Origin: Dermatophagoides farinae
Taxonomy: Eukaryota > Arthropoda > Arachnida > Sarcoptiformes > Pyroglyphidae
DNA length: 64,000 bases
Assembly (NCBI RefSeq): GCF_024713945.1
Contig: NC_134686.1
Coordinates: 1,884,001 to 1,948,000 of the forward strand
Reading direction: 5' to 3'
How positions within the stretch are numbered: position 1 is the stretch's first letter; every line of letters begins with the position of its first letter. Positions 53,301-64,000 of this stretch are shown one piece after another. A model generated the notes under the pieces. It had not been told where the DNA came from, ran no database searches, and saw only the letters and a program-made list of their open reading frames with translations. Made by a program: the position numbers and the translations under genes.

Positions 53301-56300
53301 ACAATTTTGTTTGTGTTTGTAAAATTTTACTGTTGTTCAATCTGTTTCAATTATATTTTTTTTATTCGCCGCTTTTTTTTTGTTGTTGTTGTCATCACGA
53401 TTAGACCATGAACAACAACAACAACAAAATCACTATCATTTTCGTTTGATTTTAGTACTATAGTAGCCGTCAAGATTTCAATGAAAAATAAAAAGATAAA
53501 AATCTACTGACTTGACTGAATGAATGTTTTGTTCTGTTCTGTTGTTGTGGCCAGTCTTTTTTATTTCAATTCTGGCCCAAAACAAAACGGTTTTTTTTCG
53601 AACGAAAATAAGTAGAAAAAAAAACTCCAGAAGCAATGAAAATATTTGTCCCTTGTGTGTGTGTGTGTTTTGTCTTTCCATGTATTTTTTGCTTATGTCA
53701 TGTAGGAACAAAAAAAAATGAATCTGACATCTTTATCTTTCCATGGTATGATGATCTGTAATCATTTTTTTTTTTTTTTTGAGCACAAATCACACAAATG
53801 TCAAATGGCTCATTTTGTCAAAAGAAGCTAATTTTGTCCCAATTTTTTTTTCTTGTTTGATGCTAAATCACAGAAAAATTTCTACCATGAAATCATCAAT
53901 CAACACAAATGCTCCTTGTGTCCATGTGTTTTCCATTTCATTCTTGTCTTGGAATGATGAAACAATGGTCCAACCAATGTGTAGTACATTGTAAAATAAT
54001 TATAATAATAGGGGTATATATAGGAGAAAGATGAGAAAAAAAAATACAAATTGAAATAATCAATGACCACCAAATTATTGACCACAAATTTTAAAGATTA
54101 CATGAACGAAAAAAAAAAATTTTCCCATTTTTTTTCGTTGTTGTTGTTCATCATCATTATTATTAGCTGTTTGTTTATGTTGTGATTCTTGAAAGAAGAA
54201 TTTTTTTTTTCCATATGATTGAAACATGGTAATTATATATGAATTTCTCAAGATTGAAAGAATTTCATTTTCAAGTGAGATGGATAGTCACACACACACA
54301 CACACACGCACACAATCAACACGATGTTGTGTATGTGTGTGTGTGTGTGATGAAAAATAACGAACGAACTTTTCAATTTTTCTCCACCTTTATCATCATC
54401 ATCATCATTATTATTGTTTAGTAAACAAAGTTTAAATATTAGGTGGATATAAGAGATCATCATCATGATGAACAAAATGCACAAAACTAATTGATACTGG
54501 AATAGACGAATGAACAAATGAATGAAATGAAATGAAAAAAAAAAATACCAGTCACGCCAATACTCACGTGTGGTCTCTCAATTTTTACTTTTTTTTTACT
54601 ATTAAGGATTTTTTTTCTGCTGTTGTTGATGATGATGATGATCATTGACTTGAAGATGTGCACGAGGTTTGTATTGTATTGTATTATATTGTATACTAAC
54701 CAAAATCTTTAAGAGGTTTGTCCCAAAATTTATGATTGAAATAATCATTTGATGGAAAGAATAAAAAGAAGAAAAAAAATTAAGGTCAACAAACAGACAG
54801 AAAAAAAAACTTTTGAACTTTCGCTTGTCTGTAGTGTGTGTGTGTTCCATGATGATTATGGTGATGTTTTCATTAAAAACCAAAAAAAAATTGTTCGAAG
54901 CTCTAGCTCCAGAAAACGTGAAATTTTTTTTTCTAGCAATAAAAAAACAACAATCCTAAACGCACCTCATCACACACACTCTCTTGTTGCACACAGTAAT
55001 CATATTTCAATGATTTTTTGGATGAATCAATTATGGTTGATGATGATGAAAAGAAATGGACGAACAAAAAATTACATGCACGAATTTACATGTGTGCTAT
55101 GGTGGCCACACACACACACACAGAATCTATATGTTTCTGACCAGCAAGAACATTCTTTAATTTTTTTTCATGGAATCTTTGAATATGAAAAAAAACCATA
55201 ATTTGATGACAAATTTTCAAATTAATTCCTAAATGTGAATTTTTCATTTTTCATTTCATTTCATGGTAAATTTGTTCAGCAGACAAATTTTTTTTACCAA
55301 TCATCATCACCATCATCATCATCATCATTTTCGTAAATTAATTGGCTGTCTATGTGAAAGAAAAAAAATTCATCGCTTCCTTCAGAGTAATGTTTGTGTG
55401 TGTGTGTGTGTATGTGGCTACTCTATTTGTAACTGATGATAATTTTCATCAAGAAAAAAGAGAGATTGGTTGTTGTTAAAATCATCAAAGATGATCTTTA
55501 CAAACATGTATGTTATACAATGACATGACATTGCCAAAAAAAAAAATAAAAATCCATGTTACATGTGTGTGTGCATGTATAAATAGCCAATAGCATCTTG
55601 TCGTATTTTTTTTCCTGGTTCGATTATCAACATATGTATTATGGACACACACACACACACACACTCACATTTTTTTCTGTTCACCACTAATAATACTACT
55701 AATAACACTAAAAAAAAATCTATCCATGACCATCAAAATGATAAATTGGGCTATTTATAATGAACGATTATGATGGTGATTACAATTAGCCAGAGAAAAA
55801 AAAGGACCAATCTGTGTGTGTGTGTGTATGATGTAATGTCGCCAAGATATATATATTTTTAAGACGATTTTTTGATTGAAAAAAGAAATTTTTTGGCTAA
55901 TCATCATGATTTGATGATTGAAATAGATTGAATACACACACACACACACACCTTTTGATAGATATACATTTTTTTTTGATCTTGGTGATGGTGGACATCA
56001 TCATAGGTTTATCATCATTAATCAAGATTGAAATTTTTTTTATTTTTTTTTTTTTGAAAATTATAGAGCAAACACTGTGTTATTTCTGCATTTTTTTAAT
56101 ACTGTATGTAATGTAATGTCATGTCATATGCCATATGTCATGTTTTTTTCTTGGTTCTGACTTTTAAAAAGCTTTTCATTTTTTTTTTGGTCCATCATCC
56201 ATCTATTTTTTTTGTTGTCCATTTTGTCATTCGTTTTTTTTTTTGGAGGGGGGAGGGGATTTTTATAAAATCACAAAATGTTCTGTCATTTTCGGCTGAA

Positions 56301-59300
56301 CAAGTGTATCAACAATTTTTAGTGAGAGAGAAAGAGAGAAAGACTGAAAAGATTTTGTCATCATTCACAATGTCAAATTTGGCAATGTCACACATCCACC
56401 ATATGCATAATATGCATGAAGAAAATTGTCACTTTTAGCAAATTCTTGATATGAAAAAAAAGAATTGTCACATAACACACACAGACAGTGGAAACATATT
56501 CATATTTTAAAGAATAAATGCTTGCTATATTAACTAATTTCAATTTTATTATTCACAGATGAAAAACAATTTAATTTTAGCATTTTTTGTTTGTTTGTTC
56601 TTGTTCTTGTTATTCTTGATATTCTGGTTCTTTTGTACATTTATCATGTTGATTCTTTACGTTGAATTTTTTTTTCTTGGATTTGTCATCACAACAATGA
56701 TGATGATGATGATGTTAAAGACAGAATAAATGTGCCATATATTCTTTTAATCACTGAATAACAATCATCAAACAAACAATCAAACGATGAAAAAAATAAA
56801 CTCAAGAATTTATCAAACGACAACAACGAATGTTTTTCAAAAGAAAGTTTTTTTTGTTCTGAATAAATCATTCATTCATTTATTCATTCATTTATTCATT
56901 CGCATCAATTTAACAAATTAGCAGCAGCACATAATCATTCACTTTTTTTTTGGATATTTTTCCTCTATATATCTAATATATCTAACTAAAGTGGTAATGG
57001 TGTTGGTGTTGGTGTTGGTATTGGTGGTGGTGTTGGTGGAATTGATAAAAATAAATTCCCATCCACTATGTATTCTTACACATCTAAAATGGCTTGACTG
57101 ATTTGTGTGTGTGTGTGTGTGTGTGTGTGTTAAACTTTAAATCATCATCATCTTCATCATAATCATCTTCTTGTGGTTGGTGGTTAATAACGCATCGATG
57201 TGAATATGGAGAAAGGGAGAGAGAGAAAGGCGAAAAAAAAATTATAAATTATGAATTTTTATTACAAACTTGTCAAAAAATTTTTCATTCATATCATTCC
57301 AGTTGGGAATGAAAAGAAAAATTATGAATTGAATTTGTGTGTGTGTGTGTGTGTGTGTGTGTTTTGATCGGGATTCATTCTTAATGTTCTGGTTGTTGTT
57401 GTTGTTGCTGTAGTGGTTAATCCTTTGCAATCAAATTATGATTTAGTCAATATTTTTTTTTTTAATTCACTTGTTGTTGTTGTTGTTGTTATTGGTCTCT
57501 TGATTTTTATTACTTCTATATGTCCATCTTCAATAATCATTATTGATGATGATGATGATGATCCTATCCTATGGATGGGCTGGAAAAATTAATCGTAGAA
57601 AAAAAAATCATAATCATCATCATGTTTGATGGTCATGATTATGACAATTATTATTATCATCATCATCATCCTTTTTAATATTTAAATTCTTTGCGTGTGG
57701 ACATTTTTTTTTTTTTTGTTCATGGTAGAAGAAAATGTGCATGCATGTATGTATGTGGTTCATATTTTTTTTTTCACATAACCCGCTTGTTTCCTGAGCG
57801 CCTCATTTCATTTCATGATAATGATGGGAATTTTTTTTTCATTTTTTTCGTTTTTTTTTTTTGGTATTTGAATGCAAACGACACACTCAGTTTATGAATA
57901 AAAAAAAAATTTGTGATTCACCCCCACCCTTATTCACCACACCGTTTATGGTCGTTTATTTATAGAACCGGAAATATCCTGATTTTAGTCCAATTTGATC
58001 GAAAATGATTTTGTGATTGGTACAAGCAAATAGAAAAATTTGGTTCGTTTTTTTTTGTCTCGTCTTATTCCATCATATTTCTATATATTGACTTTGTATC
58101 GAATGGCGATTGCGATCCATATCATTCAAAAATGAGAATCATTAAGTTTTTTTTTCGTGTCGTGTTGTTTAATCGAATTCTTGTATTGTTCTATGATTGT
58201 TCCAATATCTATATCTAGTTGAATGGAATCGGCCATTTTTTATCAGCCCGACATTTTTTTTTGTTCGATAATGATGATGATCATGGATTTGATTTTTTTT
58301 TCTATCATCTTCACATTCTTGATGATGATGATTCTACAATGTTTTTTTCGGCTAACCAAAAAGAAGTGAAGTAAAGTGAAGAAACGAAAAAAAAACGATC
58401 GAATCATTAATACACAGCTATGGACACAAAAATCAATTCGATAATCTTGTTAATGGCGACTTTTTTTTCTTCTTCTTCGTTGCTATTGATGATGATTATT
58501 AGTTTTCATAATAGTGATCAGAGCTTTAGTAAGCAGAAGCGATTCTGATATCGACCATTTGATTTTTTTTTCTTTTTTTTGCTCTCATTGATATTGATGA
58601 TGATCATGATGATGATAATAATAATAAGAATATTGTTTCTCACTGGAAAGATGACCAATGAAATTGATGATGATGACCATTGTGTTCAATTATATTCATC
58701 ATTACAAATTATTGTTTGTAATTTACGATTCTTAATGATGATGATGATCGAATTTATCGAGTTGAGAATTGTTCGATTTTTATCATTTATGTGTCGATAT
58801 AGCTGAATTTCGTTTATCATTCATTGATTCATTGACAATTAAGGCAGCTTTCTGGCTCTATTTCGATCCAATTTGACATTTGATTTGTCCTTTTTTGTTT
58901 GTTTGTTCTCATTCTATGATGAATTTTTTTCATTTTCATTTTTAATTCCTATGAAATGTATCTATAAATAAATATTTACAATCATTTCAATTGTTCCGTA
59001 GAACAACAACAACAACGGCGATGATTGATTGATTGATTGATTGAGTGAATAAATAAATGAAAAATAATAGGTAAAAATAGTCGCTATATATGGCTATTCA
59101 TCACCTTTTACAGTGTGTGTAGAGATAAAAATAAATTTAAAAAAACAAAAGAAAAGAAGAAAAGAATTTAGACACACACACACACATATCGCCTTTGACA
59201 AATAATACAAGGATTCTTATATATACACGATATGTGTGTGTGTATCATCATATCATATCATATCATATCAATATACAAACGAGATAGAGAACAAAAAACA

Positions 59301-59527
59301 AACAAACAAACAAGCAAGATTTTCATTCATTCATTCATATATGAAAACAATTGACCTGAAAGTTGAATAATAATTGATTAAACGAATGAATGAATTTTTT
59401 GATCTATTTTTTTTTATACTACACTCGAAAAAACTTGTACCACACACACTCATACACACACCTTGTCCAGCACCACACTTGACCATATTTTAATCACATC
59501 ACATCACATATATGTATATGGATAGCT
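50392..59527. other. Long repeat-rich stretch left of the retroelement
   Basis: No confident gene. Contents are GAT/ATC, GT/CA, TTG and poly-T tracts, a ggtgtt-type hexanucleotide run at about 56996-57041 and an atcat pentamer run near 59246-59270. A 56-codon hydrophobic frame at 56559-56729 is noted separately. Other frames are repeat translations. Confidence 0.55.
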
Positions 59528-59532
59528 GATTC
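59528..59532. repeat. Target-site duplication, left copy (gattc)
   Basis: Five bases immediately before the 5' LTR repeat exactly after the 3' LTR (63831-63835). Five-bp duplications are typical of Ty1/copia integration. Confidence 0.93.
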
Positions 59533-59775
59533 TGTTAGAGAAAACGATAGACGATGTCTCATGTTTGAACTATGTCTTCTAACATCTTTGATTGAACCCT
59601 AATCATTTTAGATTGAACATGCTTATAAAAGCAGATGTACATAGTGACACATACACTCTCATTCGTTACACACATCTCTGGCTACACATTATTATTATTA
59701 TTATGATATTTACATTGTTTCTTTTATCCACATCCATCTTTTCTTGTTCTGTTTAATAAACTAAAATCTCAAACA
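59533..59775 (+). repeat. 5' LTR (243 bp)
   Basis: Starts TG, ends CA. A TATAAAA box at 59634-59640 and AATAAA at 59755-59760 give the U3-R-U5 layout, with transcription probably starting near 59665. Matches the copy at 63588-63830 base for base as far as I can read. Confidence 0.95.
59634..59640 (+). promoter_or_regulatory. TATA box of the 5' LTR promoter
   Basis: TATAAAA in gcttataaaagcag, about 100 bp into the LTR. The same motif in the 3' LTR (63679-63685) could drive outward transcription into the right flank. Confidence 0.65.
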
Positions 59776-59787
59776 GGTTATGGGTCC
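59776..59787 (+). other. Primer-binding site for an initiator tRNA-Met fragment
   Basis: ggttatgggtcc abuts the 5' LTR. The complement matches the anticodon-loop region of eukaryotic initiator tRNA-Met (GGGCCCAUAACC), with one T that pairs as G-U. Copia of Drosophila is known to prime from this internal half-tRNA rather than the tRNA 3' end. Confidence 0.75.
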
Positions 59788-59880
59788 ACATGCTTAACGC
59801 TGTGATATATCCAGATTTATTTTATCTTTGTGATATCAATTTTGAATTTCATCATTTTTAAAATCTGCGATATATGAAAA

Positions 59881-62800
59881 ATGGATTTGTGCTTAAGAAA
59901 GAAAGCCAAACGTTTTGCTCAATCATCATCATCCCGCATCACCAATACTTCATCAATGAAGAATCAATCTAATGGTACATCGATGGTGTTTGCGAAGAAG
60001 ACAAAAGTCTTAAGCCCGAAAAGGCGTTTTCAACATGTTCGTCAAATCGTAAATCGATTCGTAAATTGCAAAAGCGGCATGAACGACGAACAACAACGGT
60101 ACGATGATGAAAAGAAACTAAAAGACCGAAAAGTTTCTCTGATTGCAGCAGTGTCAACGATTGAGTCAGCTGATCTGTCAACACCACCAACGCCAAAATT
60201 TTACGCTGGATATGGTACAAGTAATCACATTGTGAACGACCAAAATCTATTGATTAATCAGCGTCGTACTGAACAATCAATTCAATCAATGAATGGATCT
60301 GTTCGCAATACCATCATCGGCGATCTTCCTTGTGAAGTTTTCAATGGCAAACAGTGGATCAAAAGTGTAATTAGCGATGTATTGTTCATCCCAGATCAAC
60401 CATTTAATGTCATTTCAATCGGTCAACTTTGCCGCGAGAAGGGTTTTAATGGCGAAACTGATAGTGAAGGCATGATCCTTTACCGCCATGATCAACCAAT
60501 GATGATAGCCGATTGGAGCGATCAATATGTCAACATGTTTGAGCTTCGTTTACGTGTCGAGCAAAATACAGCGCCACAAACAATTGCTTCTAATCAAAAC
60601 GAATACGTTTCAAAACAAATGTGTGCTGCTGAATCATCACCAGATACCATCACCTCAACTATTGAATCAGAGGTTGATGAAGTTGGCCGCAATATCGTCG
60701 ATGAATCTATTGTTTCTTGTTTACCTGGTATTTCCAGAAGGGTTGCTGATGATCAACAGCTTCCAAACCGACATATTGGCATCAATGAATCAAATTTTAA
60801 CGGTGATACGACACAATTTCCATCCGAAAAGATGATGAACATCGGCGTAAACAACAAAATTCCCTTCTTTGGTTTTAAACGAATCGTGAATGAACATTAC
60901 GTTCTTACCGGCAACAATGATATTTTATCCTGGACATGTGTTTCCAGAGAAGCCGAGATTTTATTGAAAAATATTGGATCATTTCCTATTGATGTTTTTA
61001 AATCATCGTTTTCAAATCGTGGTATTTTTAATGAAATCGGCCATATTATCGATCCGCCACGTAATTTTTATGATTTCAATTATCATTATTTCAACATGCA
61101 GCATATGGCTCATAGTGTCATGGCCTACCATCAGTCTGGTTCGAAACGAACTGAATCTGATGATGTTTATCGAATCAACGATTTGCCTTTATTGATTAAA
61201 TCGGATGAAATTTTGTACAATTGTCAGATGAAGATGTACCGTATTGGCTATGATATTCCCGATCTCAAATTTTATCGTATTTTCACCAATATTGAATCGG
61301 ATGACCATTCTCTTATGAATTATCAGCCTATTTTCAAATGTTTAATTCCTGACAAATATCCCGATTTGAATCGTTTATCAATTTTTAACAAAAGTGAATT
61401 GAATATTTTTCATTTTGTCAATCGTCAGATGTTTTTCGATCCTGTTCCTGATGAATTTTCTGTTTTCAATCATTCACTTTGGTATCATCTGATTCGAAGC
61501 TCTTTTGTTGGGCACATTATTTATGAATATTATTTTGGCCAACACTCGATATTTTCTGGCTTTATTGTCATCATATTTTATACCCCCAAAATACCTCAAA
61601 ATTTGATTTTCATTTCTTATTTTTGCCAATTATCTGGCCAAACGATAAATGGTACGGGGATGACGCTGCATCGACACGATAAGCCGAATTATTTGCTGAC
61701 TGATCACGTTGTTAAATCATTGAAAATTTTTATCGATCATGTCACAGCTGATTTTATTGATATTGGTTCACTTGCTCTTTATTGTATGAGCAAACGTTTT
61801 AATTTACCCCAACAGGAACCATATCGTAAGTTTTTACCTGAAACAATTTCTTGTCTCGTTACAGACGACGTCAATGGACGATCATTTCATGGAAATTTAT
61901 TTCTGGTCGCAATTTTTGATTATTCTGTTTTTATGGAAAATCCATCTATTTTATCGTATGATTTTGAACGTATCGTAAATGCCTCCGTAGTCGATACCGA
62001 CTATGATGTTTCATCTATCCGGACAGACCATCGATCTGTGATATTTGCCAAGGATGCTGTTTTGTGTCTGGCACGGCATGGCATAAAATCTGGTTTTATT
62101 TCTTCTGAATTGCCATTGCAACATGGTCTTGTGGATTTATTGATACGAAAAATTGCGAGCCAACCAATATTATTATTCTCGTCAAAATTGTTTGCTCTTC
62201 ATGGTATAACAATCAACAATCATATGATCATTTCAAATTATTATTTTTCTATCGAGCAAAATTTTGGACGACGAATTTATTTAACGAATTTCCGTATTTT
62301 CACATTTATTGAATATTCCACGAACAATCGTGATGAAAACATTGTTAAATCAGTGAAAATCAAGTTTCTAATGATCGGATATTTTATCGAAAATTATTTA
62401 TGTTATCGTTATTATCGACGCATTGAGCTATCCGATCCTATCACTATTTATGAAAAAGTCTCATGGAAGTCGTCACATCAATCGTATTTAAAGAAATTTA
62501 CCGATTTTACAGCTATCAATGCTCTTTATCGTTTTAAGGTAAATATTCTCGAAATCAATGTCGATAATGGTGGAAGAAACAACGTAAAGATTATCACCAT
62601 CGATTCCGGTGGAAACGTTTTGAATTTTCTCGACACAAATTGTGGTGGAAGCAGCATATCTTTAATTTCCGAAAAGTTTTCTGGTACTGGCAATTTGATC
62701 ATTGCTCAAATTATTTATGAACAGTCTTATAGACGTTTACCAGCAGCTGCTAAGTTTTTCCGTAGACAAAACGACATATTTTTAGCATCATTTGAAAGAA

Positions 62801-63657
62801 GTCTACTGACCACCGATCATGTATTGTCAAATTATTCACCATTACTATTCGACATAGCTGGTAAAATCGCAAAACCAAGATTGGTTGACCCACCACCAAA
62901 TGAAATTATTGTATCACGTAAACGGGTTAACTTGAAGATTCGATTGTATCGAACCATACGATTTGATGATTTGATCATATCTCAAATTTTTAAATTAATT
63001 ATCGTTTTTATCGTCTTTAATTATTTCGTAAAATATTTATTTGATCCTTTAGACGAAACCTTTTATTGGTTGAATTTAACCTACGAAGTAGATTTACGTT
63101 TGTATTTAGTTTCATTTGATCATATCGTATCTGTCCTACAAACAATGAACAAACCAAAATGGTACAATTTTATCTCTTATTTGGACGTATTGATCAATTT
63201 CTACAAATCTACTTCGATTGGACGAAACCGATTACAAAATAACTTGGATTTTGAAAATATCCGTATTAAGTTATATTTATTGTTCATCAAGCGATTGATT
63301 TTCGCACGCATCGTTTTACTCGCTCATTTTCTGCTCAACACATTGGTCAATATCAAAACGGTAAAACGATTATATCGATATTTTGATTGGATTTCAATTG
63401 AACTTCTGGATTTATTATCGATGGATTACTTGGTATCATTGAAGCCCATTTCCATGGCATTTAAATTATTGGTCCTTTCATTTGTGGACATATTCATTCA
63501 TCATATCCATCGTTACAACATTCAATTTGTTTTTGATCACATCTTTATTTCCAGGAGCTGCATGACCATTCGTCAATCGGGTGGAAGTGTTAGAGAAAAC
63601 GATAGACGATGTCTCATGTTTGAACTATGTCTTCTAACATCTTTGATTGAACCCTAA
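59881..63657 (+). CDS. Degenerate copia-type Gag-Pol-like polyprotein, long open frame
   Basis: 1258 codons without a stop; an in-frame TGA sits just before the ATG. A protease-like segment begins only about 106 residues in, so a capsid/UBN2 region and a CCHC knuckle are missing. The protease D-S/T-G site is replaced (AGYGTSNH, 109-116), while the downstream part (DVLFIPDQPFNVISIGQLC, 166-184) is family-like. A similar tail recurs at 581-602 (RHDKP against RHDQP at 202-206). An integrase-like core follows: TDDVNG (661-666), FDYSVF (679-684), IRTDHRS (713-719) and QHGLVD (747-752), fitting D663, D716 and D752 with exactly 35 residues between the last two, D replacing the usual E. A second integrase-like trace starts at IDSGGN (907-912). 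RT is reduced to YLDV (1100-1103) for YVDD, and KRLYRY (1162-1167) recalls the RNase H leader. The last 23 codons lie inside the 3' LTR. Alignments are by eye. Confidence 0.7.
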   Translation: MDLCLRKKAKRFAQSSSSRITNTSSMKNQSNGTSMVFAKKTKVLSPKRRFQHVRQIVNRFVNCKSGMNDEQQRYDDEKKLKDRKVSLIAAVSTIESADLSTPPTPKFYAGYGTSNHIVNDQNLLINQRRTEQSIQSMNGSVRNTIIGDLPCEVFNGKQWIKSVISDVLFIPDQPFNVISIGQLCREKGFNGETDSEGMILYRHDQPMMIADWSDQYVNMFELRLRVEQNTAPQTIASNQNEYVSKQMCAAESSPDTITSTIESEVDEVGRNIVDESIVSCLPGISRRVADDQQLPNRHIGINESNFNGDTTQFPSEKMMNIGVNNKIPFFGFKRIVNEHYVLTGNNDILSWTCVSREAEILLKNIGSFPIDVFKSSFSNRGIFNEIGHIIDPPRNFYDFNYHYFNMQHMAHSVMAYHQSGSKRTESDDVYRINDLPLLIKSDEILYNCQMKMYRIGYDIPDLKFYRIFTNIESDDHSLMNYQPIFKCLIPDKYPDLNRLSIFNKSELNIFHFVNRQMFFDPVPDEFSVFNHSLWYHLIRSSFVGHIIYEYYFGQHSIFSGFIVIIFYTPKIPQNLIFISYFCQLSGQTINGTGMTLHRHDKPNYLLTDHVVKSLKIFIDHVTADFIDIGSLALYCMSKRFNLPQQEPYRKFLPETISCLVTDDVNGRSFHGNLFLVAIFDYSVFMENPSILSYDFERIVNASVVDTDYDVSSIRTDHRSVIFAKDAVLCLARHGIKSGFISSELPLQHGLVDLLIRKIASQPILLFSSKLFALHGITINNHMIISNYYFSIEQNFGRRIYLTNFRIFTFIEYSTNNRDENIVKSVKIKFLMIGYFIENYLCYRYYRRIELSDPITIYEKVSWKSSHQSYLKKFTDFTAINALYRFKVNILEINVDNGGRNNVKIITIDSGGNVLNFLDTNCGGSSISLISEKFSGTGNLIIAQIIYEQSYRRLPAAAKFFRRQNDIFLASFERSLLTTDHVLSNYSPLLFDIAGKIAKPRLVDPPPNEIIVSRKRVNLKIRLYRTIRFDDLIISQIFKLIIVFIVFNYFVKYLFDPLDETFYWLNLTYEVDLRLYLVSFDHIVSVLQTMNKPKWYNFISYLDVLINFYKSTSIGRNRLQNNLDFENIRIKLYLLFIKRLIFARIVLLAHFLLNTLVNIKTVKRLYRYFDWISIELLDLLSMDYLVSLKPISMAFKLLVLSFVDIFIHHIHRYNIQFVFDHIFISRSCMTIRQSGGSVRENDRRCLMFELCLLTSLIEP
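63579..63587 (+). other. Polypurine tract before the 3' LTR
   Basis: gggtggaag directly precedes the TG of the 3' LTR, in the position where plus-strand DNA synthesis is primed. It is short, with one T interruption. Confidence 0.7.
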
Positions 63658-63830
63658 TCATTTTAGATTGAACATGCTTATAAAAGCAGATGTACATAGT
63701 GACACATACACTCTCATTCGTTACACACATCTCTGGCTACACATTATTATTATTATTATGATATTTACATTGTTTCTTTTATCCACATCCATCTTTTCTT
63801 GTTCTGTTTAATAAACTAAAATCTCAAACA
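63588..63830 (+). repeat. 3' LTR (243 bp)
   Basis: Same sequence and length as the 5' LTR, with TATAAAA at 63679-63685 and AATAAA at 63810-63815, the latter serving as the likely polyadenylation signal. The polyprotein stop codon (63655-63657) falls 70 bp inside it. Confidence 0.95.
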
Positions 63831-63835
63831 GATTC
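63831..63835. repeat. Target-site duplication, right copy (gattc)
   Basis: Exact match to 59528-59532. The remaining 165 bases of the window are AT- and TTG-rich with nothing recognised. Confidence 0.93.
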
Positions 63836-64000
63836 AGGTATTTCGATATATATATATACAGAAACATTTAAAATCAACAACCCAGAAAAAAAAAATTTCT
63901 CGTTGAATGAAATCCATCCTAAACACACACTATACACACAGGCTATAAGTTGTTGTTCCTGTTGTTGTTGTTGTTGTATTTAATTAAGACTACACATTCA

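Larger units (their letters stand above)
59533..63830 (+). mobile_element. Ty1/copia-type LTR retroelement, complete at both ends
   Basis: A 4298-bp element bounded by 243-bp direct LTRs (TGTTAG...CAAACA) and gattc duplications. Order: 5' LTR, primer-binding site, 1258-codon frame, purine tract, 3' LTR. The LTRs read identical by eye, so insertion is recent. The order and initiator-tRNA-type primer site place it near copia. The frame is open but lacks a capsid region and intact protease/RT signatures, so it was probably mobilised by enzymes from a related autonomous copy (inference). Confidence 0.93.

Noticed and set aside
60527-61195. Alternative-frame open stretches inside the retroelement
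   Set aside because: Overlap the long polyprotein frame and show no copia-like motifs.

Overview
The window looks like nuclear DNA of an arthropod, most likely an astigmatid (house-dust-mite-like) mite. It is very AT-rich, and CA/GT, GAT/ATC, TTG/CAA and poly-T tracts recur every few hundred bases. Introns inside genes are mostly short (about 60-90 bp) while gaps between genes reach many kilobases. The G-protein gamma chain has the tail typed as Ggamma1 in insects. The organism call is inference; the gene calls rest on translated exons joined at GT-AG sites in consistent phase.

Layout. 1-697: last four exons of an unrecognised plus-strand gene running in from the left. 1155-1936: three-exon gene for a 218-residue protein with a hydrophobic N-terminus. 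1937-9296: repeat-rich gap. 9297-10230: three-exon gene for a 261-residue protein with two C-terminal membrane segments. 10231-16597: gap, probably holding a large 5' UTR intron. 16852-19162: a three-RRM ELAV/Hu-family RNA-binding protein. On the minus strand lie RAD23 (24107-25460, 403 aa), transportin-1 (27373-30985, 12 exons, 898 aa) and a two-exon G-protein gamma subunit (32017-32284, 66 aa) whose exons are too short to stand out as open frames. From 32.3 to 59.5 kb I see no confident gene: only simple repeats, some inverted repeats, a duplicated segment with an array of GGTCAGT-like cores (49.5-50.4 kb), and a few weak coding-like stretches.

59533-63830 is a complete Ty1/copia-type LTR retroelement. 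It has two 243-bp LTRs that read identical by eye, a 5-bp target duplication (gattc), a primer-binding site matching an internal initiator-tRNA-Met fragment, and a purine tract. Its single 1258-codon frame lacks a capsid region, has lost the protease aspartate, shows a D,D(35)E-like integrase trace with the last E replaced by D, and holds only eroded RT/RNase H motifs. A recently moved element whose long frame is open but catalytically degenerate is the most unusual object here.

The host genes are functionally independent: neuronal RNA control (ELAV), proteasome shuttling and DNA-damage recognition (RAD23), nuclear import (transportin-1) and GPCR signalling (Ggamma1). I see no operon-like logic.
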